NCBI RefSeq assembly: GCF_015209585.1
Contig: NZ_JADEYR010000011.1
Span: 1-64,000, forward strand
Direction: 5' to 3'
From: Brachybacterium epidermidis
GTDB lineage: Bacteria > Actinomycetota > Actinomycetes > Actinomycetales > Dermabacteraceae
Length of the DNA: 64,000 bases
The notes under the pieces are model-generated. The model made no database searches. It worked only from the letters and a program-made list of their open reading frames with translations, and was not told the origin of the DNA. Both the position numbers and the translations under genes were made by a program. Positions 8,729-17,569 of this stretch are shown one piece after another. The stretch's first letter is position 1, and every line of letters begins with the position of its first letter.

Positions 8729-9811
8729 TCACTCCTGGGTGATGGCGGCGTAGGCGGACAGCAGCAGGGCAGGGTCCGGTCCCTCCAGGCGGGAGGGGCG
8801 GCCGATCCGGTCCAGCACCACGAAGCGCAGCAGGCCGGCACGGGTCTTCTTGTCGCGCTTGATGGAGTCCTCCAGCTTGGGCCACTGCCGGCCCCGGTAG
8901 GTGATCGGCAGGCCGAGCGAGGTGAGGACGTCCCGGTGGCGGTCCACCTCGGCCTCGGAGAGCTTGCCGGCCAGGTGGGACAGCTCGGCGGCGAACATCA
9001 TGCCCACGGCCACGGCTGCACCGTGGCGCCACTGGTAGCGCTCATTGCGCTCGATGGCATGGGCGAGGGTGTGCCCGTAGTTGAGGATCTCCCGCTCCCC
9101 CGCTTCACGCAGATCGGCGGAGACCACCCGTGCCTTGACCCGGATGGATCGCTCCACGATCTCCCGGAACGCATCCGAGGCGATGTCCAGGCATGCGGCC
9201 GGGTCCTTCTCCACGATCTCCAGGATCCGCTGGTCCTCGATGAAGCCGGCCTTGACCACCTCGGCCAGGCCCGCGGCGACGTCGTTCGCGCCCAGTCCCG
9301 CCAGCACGTCGAGATCCGCGACCACCGCGATCGGCGGGGGGAAGGCACCCACCAGGTTCTTGCCCTCGGCGGTGTTGATCCCGGTCTTGCCGCCCACGGC
9401 GGCATCCACCATGGCTGCGACCGTGGTGGGGATCTGCAGCACGTCCACGCCGCGCAGCCAGGTGGCGGCCACGAAGCCGGCCAGGTCCGTGGCGGCGCCG
9501 CCGCCGAGACCGACGATCAGGTCGGTGCGGCCGATCTCGGCCTGCCCGCACACCTGCCACAGGAACCCGGCCACCTGGGCCGTCTTGGCCTCCTCACCGT
9601 CGGGCACCTCGGCCAGGAACGCCTGCCGGGCGCCCGTGGACAGCGCCTCCCGCAGCTCCTCGGCCACGGTGCGCAGGCTGGGCTGGTGCACCACCACGAT
9701 GCGTCGCACCCGCTCGGGAACATGGGCCGGGACCTCCCGCAGCAGGCCGCGCCCGATGGTGACGTCATAGCCGCCAGTCGGGGTGGTGACGGGAATGGTC
9801 GTGGAGCTCAC
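8729..9811 (-). CDS. aroB: 3-dehydroquinate synthase
   Basis: Converts DAHP to 3-dehydroquinate using bound NAD and a divalent metal (cytoplasmic). 360 residues, normal length. The NAD-binding glycine motif is GLGGGAATDLAGFVA (about residues 100-114). The metal ligands are the Glu of LAEVVKAGF and the two His of NYGHTLAHAIE and RHGAAVAVGM. The GTG start overlaps the aroK stop by 4 nt (GTGA), so it is translationally coupled. No frameshift or missing residue was seen. Confidence 0.97.
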   Translation of the reverse strand: MSSTTIPVTTPTGGYDVTIGRGLLREVPAHVPERVRRIVVVHQPSLRTVAEELREALSTGARQAFLAEVPDGEEAKTAQVAGFLWQVCGQAEIGRTDLIVGLGGGAATDLAGFVAATWLRGVDVLQIPTTVAAMVDAAVGGKTGINTAEGKNLVGAFPPPIAVVADLDVLAGLGANDVAAGLAEVVKAGFIEDQRILEIVEKDPAACLDIASDAFREIVERSIRVKARVVSADLREAGEREILNYGHTLAHAIERNERYQWRHGAAVAVGMMFAAELSHLAGKLSEAEVDRHRDVLTSLGLPITYRGRQWPKLEDSIKRDKKTRAGLLRFVVLDRIGRPSRLEGPDPALLLSAYAAITQE

Positions 9812-10344
9812 GGACTCACCTTCGCTTCGCGTTCGAGGATCAGGTCATGGATGCGGCGGGCGACGGCCGCCGGCGGGCTGCCGTCGGAGTCGACGGTCCA
9901 GCATGCCAGGTCGCGGTAGCGCGGCATGCGGCGCTCGCTGATCTCGCGCCAGCGGCGCAGCGGGTCCTCGCCGCTGAGCAGCGGCCTGTCCTGTGCACGG
10001 CGGAGCCGCGCCTGCACGATCTGCTCGTCGACCTGCAGCAGCACCACCGGGCAGCCCCGCAGCAGTGCCGCCGATTCCGGTCGCGTCGGGGCCCCGCCGC
10101 CCAGGGCCAGCACCCCGGTGCGGGTGGAGAGGGCCACCGCCAGCAGCTGTGCCTCCAGGTCGCGGAAGTGGTCCTCGCCGTCCTCGGCGAAGATCTGCGG
10201 GATCGGCTTGCCTGCCTCCTGCACGATCAGGGCGTCGAGGTCGGCGAAGGGCTCGCGAAGCCGACGCGCGAGTTCGCGGCCCACGGCCGTCTTCCCGGCG
10301 GCCATCGGCCCGATCAGCACGGCGGTGAGCGCGGTGGGGCTCAC
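9808..10344 (-). CDS. aroK: Shikimate kinase
   Basis: Phosphorylates shikimate at O3 with ATP. 178 residues. The Walker A is GPMAAGKT (residues 12-19), with Ala where most family members have Gly (GPMGAGKT). DLDALI carries the conserved Asp that binds shikimate, and GGGAPTR holds the substrate-binding glycines. The lid arginine lies in the RPLL segment. The GTG start overlaps the aroC stop (GTGA), and the gene end overlaps aroB, so the three are one translation unit. Confidence 0.95.
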   Translation of the reverse strand: MSPTALTAVLIGPMAAGKTAVGRELARRLREPFADLDALIVQEAGKPIPQIFAEDGEDHFRDLEAQLLAVALSTRTGVLALGGGAPTRPESAALLRGCPVVLLQVDEQIVQARLRRAQDRPLLSGEDPLRRWREISERRMPRYRDLACWTVDSDGSPPAAVARRIHDLILEREAKVSP

Positions 10345-11588
10345 CGCGCCCCTTCGCGCGGCTGAGCGAGCACCGCCTGCAGCTCGTCGGTGCCCTCGAG
10401 ATGGGCGCGGATCTCGGCGATGCTGTCCCCACCGGTCTTCTCCAGCAGCGCATCGGCCAGGGTGAGCGCCACCACGGCCTCGGCGATGACGGCCGCGGGG
10501 GCGACCGCGCAGACGTCGGAGCGCTGGTGGTTGGCGGTGGCCTGTTCGCCGGTGGCGACGTCCACGGTGCGCAGTGCCCGGGGAACGGTGGAGATGGGCT
10601 TGAGCGCCCCCCGCACTCGGATCACCTGGCCGTTGCTGATGCCGCCCTCGAGGCCGCCGGCACGGTTGGAGCCGCGATGGATGCCCCCGGCGGCGTCCTT
10701 TCCGGAGCCTGCCAGGATCTCGTCGTGCGCAGCGGAGCCCCGGCGGGCGGCGGTGGCGAACCCGTCACCGATCTCCACCCCCTTCATCGCCTGGATGGAC
10801 ATGATCGCCTGGGCCAGGCGGCCGTCGAGCCGCCGGTCCCACTGGGTGTGCGAGCCCAGCCCCACGGGCACCCCGTAGGCGAGCACCTCGACCACACCGC
10901 CCAGGGTGTCCCCCTCGGACTTGGCCGCATCGACCTCGGCGACCATGGCCGTCGAGGTGGCAGGGTGGTGGCAGCGCAGCGGATCGGCATCCAGCGCCTC
11001 GACGTCGTCCGGGGTGGGCAGCGGTGCGTCCTCGGGCACGCGCACGGGGCCGACGGACAGGGTGTGGGAGACCAGGCGGATCCCGGCGGCCTGCTCCAGC
11101 AGCGCGGCGGCGACCCGACCGGCCACCACCCGGGCCGCGGTCTCCCGGGCGCTGGCGCGCTCCAGCACGGGCCTGGCCTCGGTGAAGCCGTACTTGAGCA
11201 TCCCGGCGAGGTCGGCATGGCCGGGGCGGGGGCGGGTCAGCGGCTTGTTGCGTGCGATCTCCCGCTCGTCCCCGGTGCCGGCGTCGATCAGCAGGTCCTC
11301 CCGGGCCACGGGATCGGCGCTCATCACCTTCTCCCACTTGGGCCACTCCGAGTTGCCGATCTCCACCGCCAGGGGGGAGCCGAGGGTGAGCCCGTGCCGG
11401 ATCCCGCCGTGCACGGTCAGGGCGTCCTGCTCGAACTTCTGGCGGGACCCGCGGCCGTGGCCGAGGCGGCGCCGGGCCAGGGCGTCCCGCAGGTCCTGGG
11501 TGGTCAGCTCGATCCCGGCGGGGACGCCGTCGAGCAGGGCGATGAGGGAGGGGCCGTGGGATTCCCCGGCGGTGAGCCAACGCAGCAT
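10341..11588 (-). CDS. aroC: Chorismate synthase
   Basis: Final shikimate-pathway enzyme: FMN-dependent elimination of phosphate from EPSP to give chorismate, the precursor of the tryptophan made by the trp genes in this window. 415 residues. Family signatures are GESHG at the N-terminus, [13 protein letters not shown] (about 43-55), the central [12 protein letters not shown] and the C-terminal [15 protein letters not shown]. First gene of the aro operon. aroA (EPSP synthase) and aroE are not in the window. Confidence 0.97.
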   Translation of the reverse strand: MLRWLTAGESHGPSLIALLDGVPAGIELTTQDLRDALARRRLGHGRGSRQKFEQDALTVHGGIRHGLTLGSPLAVEIGNSEWPKWEKVMSADPVAREDLLIDAGTGDEREIARNKPLTRPRPGHADLAGMLKYGFTEARPVLERASARETAARVVAGRVAAALLEQAAGIRLVSHTLSVGPVRVPEDAPLPTPDDVEALDADPLRCHHPATSTAMVAEVDAAKSEGDTLGGVVEVLAYGVPVGLGSHTQWDRRLDGRLAQAIMSIQAMKGVEIGDGFATAARRGSAAHDEILAGSGKDAAGGIHRGSNRAGGLEGGISNGQVIRVRGALKPISTVPRALRTVDVATGEQATANHQRSDVCAVAPAAVIAEAVVALTLADALLEKTGGDSIAEIRAHLEGTDELQAVLAQPREGAR

Positions 11589-11674
11589 GGAGGCGATTCT
11601 CCCACGTCTGACCGGTGGTGGGCCCGGGGGTCCGCTCCGTGGTGCGCCGTGCCTGTTCCCGGTGGGTCGCCGGG

Positions 11675-12505
11675 TCAGTCCTCCCCGAGTTCCTGCGCCC
11701 TGCTGGGCGACATCTGCTCCACCAGCGGTACCACCTGTTCGATGGAGGGGAGCACGGCGGTGGGCCGGTACGGGAAGCTGGTGATCGCCTCGGCCCGGGT
11801 GGAACCGGTGAGCACCAGGATGGAGCGCAAGCCAGCCTCGAGGCCGGACTTCACGTCGGTGTCCATGCGGTCGCCGATCATCACCGTCGTCTCGGAGTGC
11901 GCCTCGATGCGGTTCAGTGCGGTGCGCATCATCAGCGGGTTCGGCTTGCCGACGTAGTACGGCTCGATGCCGGTGGCCGCGGTGATCATGGCGGCCACGG
12001 CCCCGGTGGCCGGCAGCGGGCCGGCGGGGCTGGGGCCGGTCACGTCAGGATTGGTGGCGATGAACTTCGCGCCCTCTCCCACCAGGCGGATGGCGCGGGT
12101 GATGGCCTCGAAGGAGTAGGTGCGGGTCTCCCCCAGCACCACGAACTCCACGTCCACGTCCGAGAGGATGAAGCCCTCATCGTGCATCGCGCTGGTGAGG
12201 CCGGCCTCGCCGATCACGTAAGCGGTGCCGCCCGGGGACTGCTCGGACAGGAACCGCGCCGTAGCCAGGGCACTGGTCCACAGCGCGTCCTCCTCCAGGT
12301 CGATCCCCGCGCGGGCCAGCCTCGCCCGCAGGTCCCGCGGGGTGAACATCGAGTTGTTGGTGAGCACCAGGAAGCGGCGCCCGCAGCGCGCCAGCTCGGA
12401 GATGAACTCGGCGGCGCCGGGCAGGGCCTCCTCCTCGTGCACCAGCACGCCGTCCATGTCGGTGAGCCAGGAGTGGATGGGACGTTCCTCGAGTGCAGTG
12501 GTCAT
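11675..12505 (-). CDS. HAD superfamily IIA phosphatase (NagD-like)
   Basis: Cytosolic HAD hydrolase of subclass IIA, probably a sugar-phosphate or nucleotide phosphatase. Residues: DMDGVL motif I near residue 15 with nucleophile and acid/base aspartates, LTNNS motif II (about 49-53), GKPNP motif III lysine (about 182), and IGDRMDTD motif IV (about 207-214). 276 residues, the usual NagD length. The start at 12505 is chosen because upstream sequence in frame is low-complexity Arg/Gly. It lies between aroC and the rpsA terminator and is not obviously part of either operon. Substrate unknown. Confidence 0.88.
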   Translation of the reverse strand: MTTALEERPIHSWLTDMDGVLVHEEEALPGAAEFISELARCGRRFLVLTNNSMFTPRDLRARLARAGIDLEEDALWTSALATARFLSEQSPGGTAYVIGEAGLTSAMHDEGFILSDVDVEFVVLGETRTYSFEAITRAIRLVGEGAKFIATNPDVTGPSPAGPLPATGAVAAMITAATGIEPYYVGKPNPLMMRTALNRIEAHSETTVMIGDRMDTDVKSGLEAGLRSILVLTGSTRAEAITSFPYRPTAVLPSIEQVVPLVEQMSPSRAQELGED

Positions 12506-12598
12506 GGATCCAGTCTCGCACCGATCGCGCTCGCGCCCCAGCCCTGCCCCAGCCCAGCACCGTCCCAGCCACGCGCGGGTGGATCCTCCGCACGCACG

Positions 12599-12634
12599 AC
12601 GACGGGGCGCCACCCGAAGGTGACGCCCCGTCGT
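12599..12634 (-). terminator. Terminator hairpin after rpsA
   Basis: Stem of 16 bp with one mismatch (arms 12599-12614 and 12619-12634, CGAA loop) located 21 bp beyond the rpsA stop. No U-tract follows, as often in actinobacteria. It closes the rpsA transcript before the HAD gene. Confidence 0.7.
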
Positions 12635-12655
12635 ACTGCTGGGATCAGCCGGCGA

Positions 12656-14140
12656 TCAGTTGCCGGTGAGCTTGGCGCGCAGAGCGGCCAGGGCCTCGTC
12701 GGAGGCCAGGGTGCCCTCGTCGGAGGAGGAGGACTGGTAGGAGGACTGGCTCGCCGGAGCGGACTCCGAGGAGGACGAGGTGGAGGCGGCAGCCGGAGCG
12801 TTCGCGGACTCCTCGTCGGCCTTGATGGCCTCGGCGACCTGGGTCTTGTGGGCGGTCCAGCGCTCGTAGGCGGCCGCGTACTGGGCCTCCCACTCCTCGC
12901 GCTGGCTGTCGTAGCCCTCGAGCCACTCGTTGGTCTCCGGGTCGAAGCCCTCGGGGTACTTGTACTCGCCGTTCTCGTCGTACTCGGCGGCCATGCCGTA
13001 CAGGGCCGGGTCGAAGGTGGTGTCGTCACCCTCGGGGTCCACACCCTCGTTGGCCTGCTTGAGGGACAGGGAGATCCGGCGACGCTCGAGGTCGATGTCG
13101 ATGACCTTGACGAAGACGTCCTGGTCGACGGTGACGACCTGCTCGGGCAGGTCCACGTGGCGCTGGGCCAGCTCGGAGATGTGCACCAGGCCCTCGATGC
13201 CGTCCTCCACGCGAACGAACGCACCGAAGGGCACCAGCTTGGTGACCTTGCCCGGCACGACCTCGCCGATCGCGTGGGTGCGGGCGAACAGCTGCCACGG
13301 GTCCTCCTGGGTCGCCTTCAGCGACAGGGAGACGCGCTCGCGGTCCATGTCGACGTCCAGGACCTCGACCTTGACCTTCTGGCCCACCTCGACGACCTCG
13401 GAGGGGTGGTCAATGTGCTTCCAGGACAGCTCGGAGACGTGCACCAGGCCGTCGACGCCGCCCAGGTCCACGAAGGCACCGAAGTTGACGATCGAGGAGA
13501 CGACGCCCTCGCGCACCTGGGACTTCTGCAGGGTCTGCAGGAAGTCGGAGCGGACCGCGGACTGGGTCTCCTCCAGGTAGGCGCGGCGGGAGAGCACCAC
13601 GTTGTTGCGGTTCTTGTCCAGCTCGATGATCTTGGCCTCGATCTCCTGGCCGACGTAGGGCTGCAGGTCGCGCACGCGGCGCATCTCGACGAGGGAGGCC
13701 GGGAGGAAGCCGCGCAGGCCGATGTCGACGATGAGGCCGCCCTTGACCACCTCGATGACGTGGCCGGTGACGACGCCCTCGTCCTCTTTGATCTGCTCGA
13801 TCGTGCCCCAGGCCCGCTCGTACTGGGCGCGCTTCTTGGACAGGATCAGACGGCCTTCCTTGTCCTCCTTCTGGAGGACCAGGGCCTCGATCTCGTCGCC
13901 GACGCCGACGACCTCGCCGGGATCGACGTCGTGCTTGATGGACAGCTCGCGCGAGGGGATGACGCCCTCGGTCTTGTAGCCGATGTCCAGCAGGACCTCG
14001 TCGTGATCCACCTTCACCACGGTGCCCTCGACGATGTCGCCATCGTTGAAGTACTTGATGGTCGAATCGATGGCGGCCATGAGGTCGTCGGCGCTACCGA
14101 TGTCGTTGATGGCGATCTGGGGGGTGGTGGTGTCGGTCAT
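12656..14140 (-). CDS. rpsA: 30S ribosomal protein S1
   Basis: RNA-binding ribosomal protein that helps mRNA engage the 30S subunit. 494 residues with four S1 (OB-fold) domains at about 37-105, 123-190, 210-280 and 295-365, each with a GxVxxIxxFGxFVxL-type core (for example SIVNFGAFVDLGGVDGLVH). The C-terminal 130 residues are low-complexity, Ser/Glu/Ala-rich and probably disordered, as is common for actinobacterial S1. ATG 14140 is chosen because MTDTTTPQ is the usual actinobacterial start; the open frame upstream is non-coding leader. The leader carries several hairpins. Gene order with polA upstream matches Mycobacterium. Confidence 0.97.
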   Translation of the reverse strand: MTDTTTPQIAINDIGSADDLMAAIDSTIKYFNDGDIVEGTVVKVDHDEVLLDIGYKTEGVIPSRELSIKHDVDPGEVVGVGDEIEALVLQKEDKEGRLILSKKRAQYERAWGTIEQIKEDEGVVTGHVIEVVKGGLIVDIGLRGFLPASLVEMRRVRDLQPYVGQEIEAKIIELDKNRNNVVLSRRAYLEETQSAVRSDFLQTLQKSQVREGVVSSIVNFGAFVDLGGVDGLVHVSELSWKHIDHPSEVVEVGQKVKVEVLDVDMDRERVSLSLKATQEDPWQLFARTHAIGEVVPGKVTKLVPFGAFVRVEDGIEGLVHISELAQRHVDLPEQVVTVDQDVFVKVIDIDLERRRISLSLKQANEGVDPEGDDTTFDPALYGMAAEYDENGEYKYPEGFDPETNEWLEGYDSQREEWEAQYAAAYERWTAHKTQVAEAIKADEESANAPAAASTSSSSESAPASQSSYQSSSSDEGTLASDEALAALRAKLTGN

Positions 14141-14311
14141 GTAGTCGAGAACTCCGTCGGGACAGGAAATGAGTAGGGTCAGGGGCATGCTCGGCCCGTG
14201 GGCCGATCCGTGGATCAGTCGTGGACACGGTCTTCGTGTGGGCTCCAATGGATCCCCGTGGAGCCCAGGACAGCAGACGGGCACGACTGAGCACAGACCT
14301 GGACAAGCCTA
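14141..14311 (-). promoter_or_regulatory. Structured 5' leader of rpsA
   Basis: The 253-bp gap between polA and rpsA holds no gene. On the rpsA strand I see a possible -10 element TAGGCT (14306-14311), then inverted repeats in a row: 14239-14267 (9-bp arms TGGGCTCCA/TGGAGCCCA, 11-nt loop), 14225-14239 (ACACG/CGTGT), and two palindromes GATCCGTGGATC (14205-14216) and GGCCCGTGGGCC (14193-14204). Such a folded leader suggests autogenous control by S1, as known for E. coli rpsA; this is inference. Confidence 0.4.
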
Positions 14312-14393
14312 CCAGCCCTGCGGCGTGCTGGCACGGGCGGGACCGGTCCGGTCAGTGCGGCCAGGTGTGAGCTTCGTCCCCGTCGCGGACCGC

Positions 14394-17075
14394 TCAGTGC
14401 GCAGCGGCCAGCCAGTTCGGACCCACCCCGATGCCCACCTCGAGGGGGACGGACAGCTCGTACGCCCCGCCCATCCCGGCGGTGATGATCTCCCGCAGCC
14501 GCTCCTCCTCGCCCGGAGCCACATCGAGCACCAGCTCGTCGTGCACCTGGAGCAGCACGCGTGAATCCAGGCCCGCCTCGCGCAGGCCCTCGTCCACGCG
14601 CAGCATCGCCAGTTTGATGATGTCGGCGGCGCTGCCCTGGATCGGGGAGTTCAGCGCCACCCGCTCCGCGTTCTCACGGCGCTGGCGGTTGTCGCTGGTC
14701 AGATCCGGTAAGGGTCGACGCCTGCCCAGAATGGTCTCGGTGTATCCGATCGCCCGGGCCTTCTCGACGCTCTCGCGCAAGTAGTCCCGCACACCGCCGA
14801 AGCGCTCGAAGTAGCCGTCGCGCAGTGCGGTCGCCTCCGCCTGGGAGATCCGCAGCTGGCGGGCCAGGCCGAAGGCGCTCAGCCCGTAGGCCAGCCCGTA
14901 GCTCACGGCCTTGGTCTTGGACCGCATCGGGGCGTCGACGTCCTCCGGTGCCACGTCGAACACTCGCGAGGCGACGAACCGGTGCAGGTCCTCCCCGGAG
15001 CGGAAGGCCTCGATAAGCCCCTCGTCCTCGGACAGGTGCGCCATGATGCGCATCTCGATCTGCGAGTAGTCCGCCGTCATCAGCGACTCGAAGCCGTCCG
15101 AGGGGCGGAAGGCCGAGCGGATGCGGCGCCCCTCCTCGGTGCGGGTGGGGATGTTCTGCAGGTTCGGGTTGTTCGAGGACAGCCGCCCGGTGGCCGCGAT
15201 GTTCTGGTGGAACGTGGTGTGGATCCGTCCGGCCGGGGAGATGAAGCGCCGCAGGGTGTCGATGATCTGGCGCATCTTGGTCACATCCCGGTGCGCCAGC
15301 AGGTCCGTGAGGAACGGGTGCTGGGTCTTCTCGTGCAGATCGGCCAGGGACTCCGCATCCGTGGAGAAGCCTGTCTTGGTGCGGCGGGTCCTGGGCATCC
15401 CCAGCCGTTCGAACAGCACCTCCTGCAGCTGCTTGGGCGAGCCCAGGTTGATGCGATCCCCACCCAGGTGCGAGTAGGCCGATTCCGCGACCCGCTCCTG
15501 CTCGATCTCGTGCTGGGAGTCGAGATCGGCCAGCACGGAGTCGTCCACAGCGATGCCGGTGGCCTCCATCACCGCGATCACGCGGGACAGCGGGAGCTCG
15601 AGGTCGTCGTGCAGCGAGACGGCCGCGTGCTGCTCGAGGTCGGTGCGCAGGTGCGAGCCCAGTCTGTCCACGGCGTCCGCCGCTCGGGCCAGCAAGTCCG
15701 CACCGGAGTCCTCCTGGTCCAGGTCCAGCTCCTGCTGTGCGGCGGCCGAGGTGACCTGCAGGTCCTCCTGCAGATGGCGCAGGGTCAGTCCCGCCAGATC
15801 GGTGGGCCTCTGATCGGGACGGCACAGGAACTCGGCGATCGCCAGGTCCGTGCTCCACCCGGCCGCCTCCAGGCCGCGGCCGCGCAGCTGATGGGTGGTG
15901 AGCTTGGTGTCGTGCGCGCACTTCGCAACGGCCGGGTCCGCGAGCCATCCGGCAAGTGCGCGCTCGGCTTCGTCGTCCAGGGACACCAGGTCGATCACGG
16001 CCAGGGCCCCCGGGGTGGCCAGGGCCAGCATCGCGGCGTCGCCCTCGCCGAGGTCCCAGCTGCCGTCGACAGCCAGTGCCGCGCCACCGGCGAAGTCGCG
16101 CGCCAGCACCTCGGCGACCTGCTGCCCCGTGGGCTGCTGCAGCGCGGGCAGGGAGCGCTCAGGCACCGCGGAGGCGGCATCGCCCTCGGCCAGCAGGGAC
16201 GCGGGCACGTCGCGGCGGATGGTGGGGCCGAAGGCGAGCTCGTCGAACACGGCGTTCAGGGCGACGGCGTCACCGCGGCCCAGCAGATAGCGGTCGGGGT
16301 CCAGGGGCAGGTCGAGGTCCGTCACCGCGGCGTTCATCCGCCGGTTGCGCTCCACGGCCTCGACGTTGTCGCGCAGCGACTGGCCGGCCTTGCCCTTGAT
16401 CTCCTCCGCATGGGCAAGGATCCCCTGCAGGTCGCCGTAGGCGGTGATCCACTTCGCGGCGGTCTTCGGGCCCACTCCGGGAACGCCGGGGAGGTTGTCG
16501 GCGCTCTCCCCCACCAGGGCCGCCAGATCCGGGTAGCGCTCCGGGGGGATGCCGTACTTCTCCTCCACCGCCGCCGGGTCCATCCGGCGCAGCTCGGTGA
16601 CGCCCTTGACGGGCTGCAGCAGCGTGACGTGCTCACCGACCAGCTGGATCGCATCGCGGTCCGAGGAGACGATCAGCGCCTGGCCGCCCTCCTTCTCCGC
16701 ACGGGTGGCGAGGGTGGCGATGATGTCGTCGGCCTCGTAGTCCTCCACGGTGAACCACGGCACACCGAGGGCGTCCAGCACCTGCTGGATCAAGCCGATC
16801 TGCCCCTCGAACTCGGGCGGGGTGACCTCGCGACCGGCCTTGTACTGGTCGTAGATGCGGTCGCGGAACGTGCCACCGGGCAGGTCGAAAGCGACCGCCA
16901 CATGGGTGGGCTGCTCGGAGGCGACCACGTTGATGATCATGCGGGTGAAGCCGTAGACGGCATTGGTGGACTGCCCGCGGCCGTCGGTGAAGCTGTCCGC
17001 CGGCAGCGCGAAGAACGCCCGGAAGGCCATCGCGTGACCGTCGATGAGAAGGATCCGCTGCTCGCTCGCACTCAT
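14394..17075 (-). CDS. polA: DNA polymerase I
   Basis: Gap-filling and primer-removing polymerase in replication and repair. 893 residues. Residues 1-300 form the 5'-nuclease (LIDGHAMAFRAFFALP, then YEADDIIATLA and GESADNLPGVPGVG, the helix-hairpin-helix). Residues about 310-500 are a 3'-5' exonuclease-like domain that has lost its DxE acid motif (VDGSWDLGEGD in that place), so no proofreading is expected, as in other actinobacterial Pol I. The C-terminal polymerase has motif A DYSQIEMR, motif B RSKTKAVSYGLAYG and motif C QVHDEL. Start 17075 follows homology; upstream in-frame sequence is antisense to the thioesterase. It is divergent from that gene with a 50-bp gap. Confidence 0.97.
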   Translation of the reverse strand: MSASEQRILLIDGHAMAFRAFFALPADSFTDGRGQSTNAVYGFTRMIINVVASEQPTHVAVAFDLPGGTFRDRIYDQYKAGREVTPPEFEGQIGLIQQVLDALGVPWFTVEDYEADDIIATLATRAEKEGGQALIVSSDRDAIQLVGEHVTLLQPVKGVTELRRMDPAAVEEKYGIPPERYPDLAALVGESADNLPGVPGVGPKTAAKWITAYGDLQGILAHAEEIKGKAGQSLRDNVEAVERNRRMNAAVTDLDLPLDPDRYLLGRGDAVALNAVFDELAFGPTIRRDVPASLLAEGDAASAVPERSLPALQQPTGQQVAEVLARDFAGGAALAVDGSWDLGEGDAAMLALATPGALAVIDLVSLDDEAERALAGWLADPAVAKCAHDTKLTTHQLRGRGLEAAGWSTDLAIAEFLCRPDQRPTDLAGLTLRHLQEDLQVTSAAAQQELDLDQEDSGADLLARAADAVDRLGSHLRTDLEQHAAVSLHDDLELPLSRVIAVMEATGIAVDDSVLADLDSQHEIEQERVAESAYSHLGGDRINLGSPKQLQEVLFERLGMPRTRRTKTGFSTDAESLADLHEKTQHPFLTDLLAHRDVTKMRQIIDTLRRFISPAGRIHTTFHQNIAATGRLSSNNPNLQNIPTRTEEGRRIRSAFRPSDGFESLMTADYSQIEMRIMAHLSEDEGLIEAFRSGEDLHRFVASRVFDVAPEDVDAPMRSKTKAVSYGLAYGLSAFGLARQLRISQAEATALRDGYFERFGGVRDYLRESVEKARAIGYTETILGRRRPLPDLTSDNRQRRENAERVALNSPIQGSAADIIKLAMLRVDEGLREAGLDSRVLLQVHDELVLDVAPGEEERLREIITAGMGGAYELSVPLEVGIGVGPNWLAAAH

Positions 17076-17125
17076 GGGCAGCAGTCTCCCACGCTTCGGG
17101 TCCGGCCCTGTGGGAAGCTGAGCGC

Positions 17126-17560
17126 ATGACCACGACATCGGATCGAGTCCCCCTGCCCCCGGAGCTCGCGGCGCTGCTGGCCGGCACCCTGGTGGAGCGC
17201 TGCGGGATGGAGGTGCTCGACCTGGGCCCCGAGGGCGGCGCCATGACGATGCCCGTGGCGGGCAACACCCAGCCGGCCGGCCTGCTGCACGGCGGTGCCA
17301 CCATCGCGCTGGCGGAGACCATCGCCTCACTGGCTGCGACCCTGCAGGCGCGGGCGGTGCACGGCGAGGGCGCCCAGGCCGTGGGCACGAATGTGGCCGC
17401 CACCCACCATCGTTCCGCACGGGAGGGCACCGTGACAGCCCGATGCACGGCCCGGCACAGGGGGCGCCAGGTGGCCACCTACCTGGTCGATGTGCACGAC
17501 GAGGGCGGCACGCTGCTGAGCACGGTCACGGTCTCCACCATGCTGCTCCCTGCGCGCTGA
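17126..17560 (+). CDS. PaaI-family hotdog thioesterase
   Basis: Acyl-CoA thioesterase-like hotdog-fold protein, 144 residues. The active-site region LLHGGATIALAETIAS (about residues 53-68) matches the PaaI/YbdB family HGG motif, where the following helix carries the catalytic acid, here Glu64. It sits divergently next to polA and converges on the binding-protein gene with a 9-bp gap. A thioesterase next to polA is, as I recall, common in actinobacteria. Substrate unknown; the menaquinone pathway enzyme (DHNA-CoA thioesterase) is one possibility. Confidence 0.85.
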   Translation: MTTTSDRVPLPPELAALLAGTLVERCGMEVLDLGPEGGAMTMPVAGNTQPAGLLHGGATIALAETIASLAATLQARAVHGEGAQAVGTNVAATHHRSAREGTVTARCTARHRGRQVATYLVDVHDEGGTLLSTVTVSTMLLPAR

Positions 17561-17569
17561 GCGGGCTGC

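Noticed and set aside
14141-14284. Extended N-terminus of S1 from an upstream ATG
   Set aside because: The added residues have no S1 homology, and the stretch is the palindrome-rich leader.
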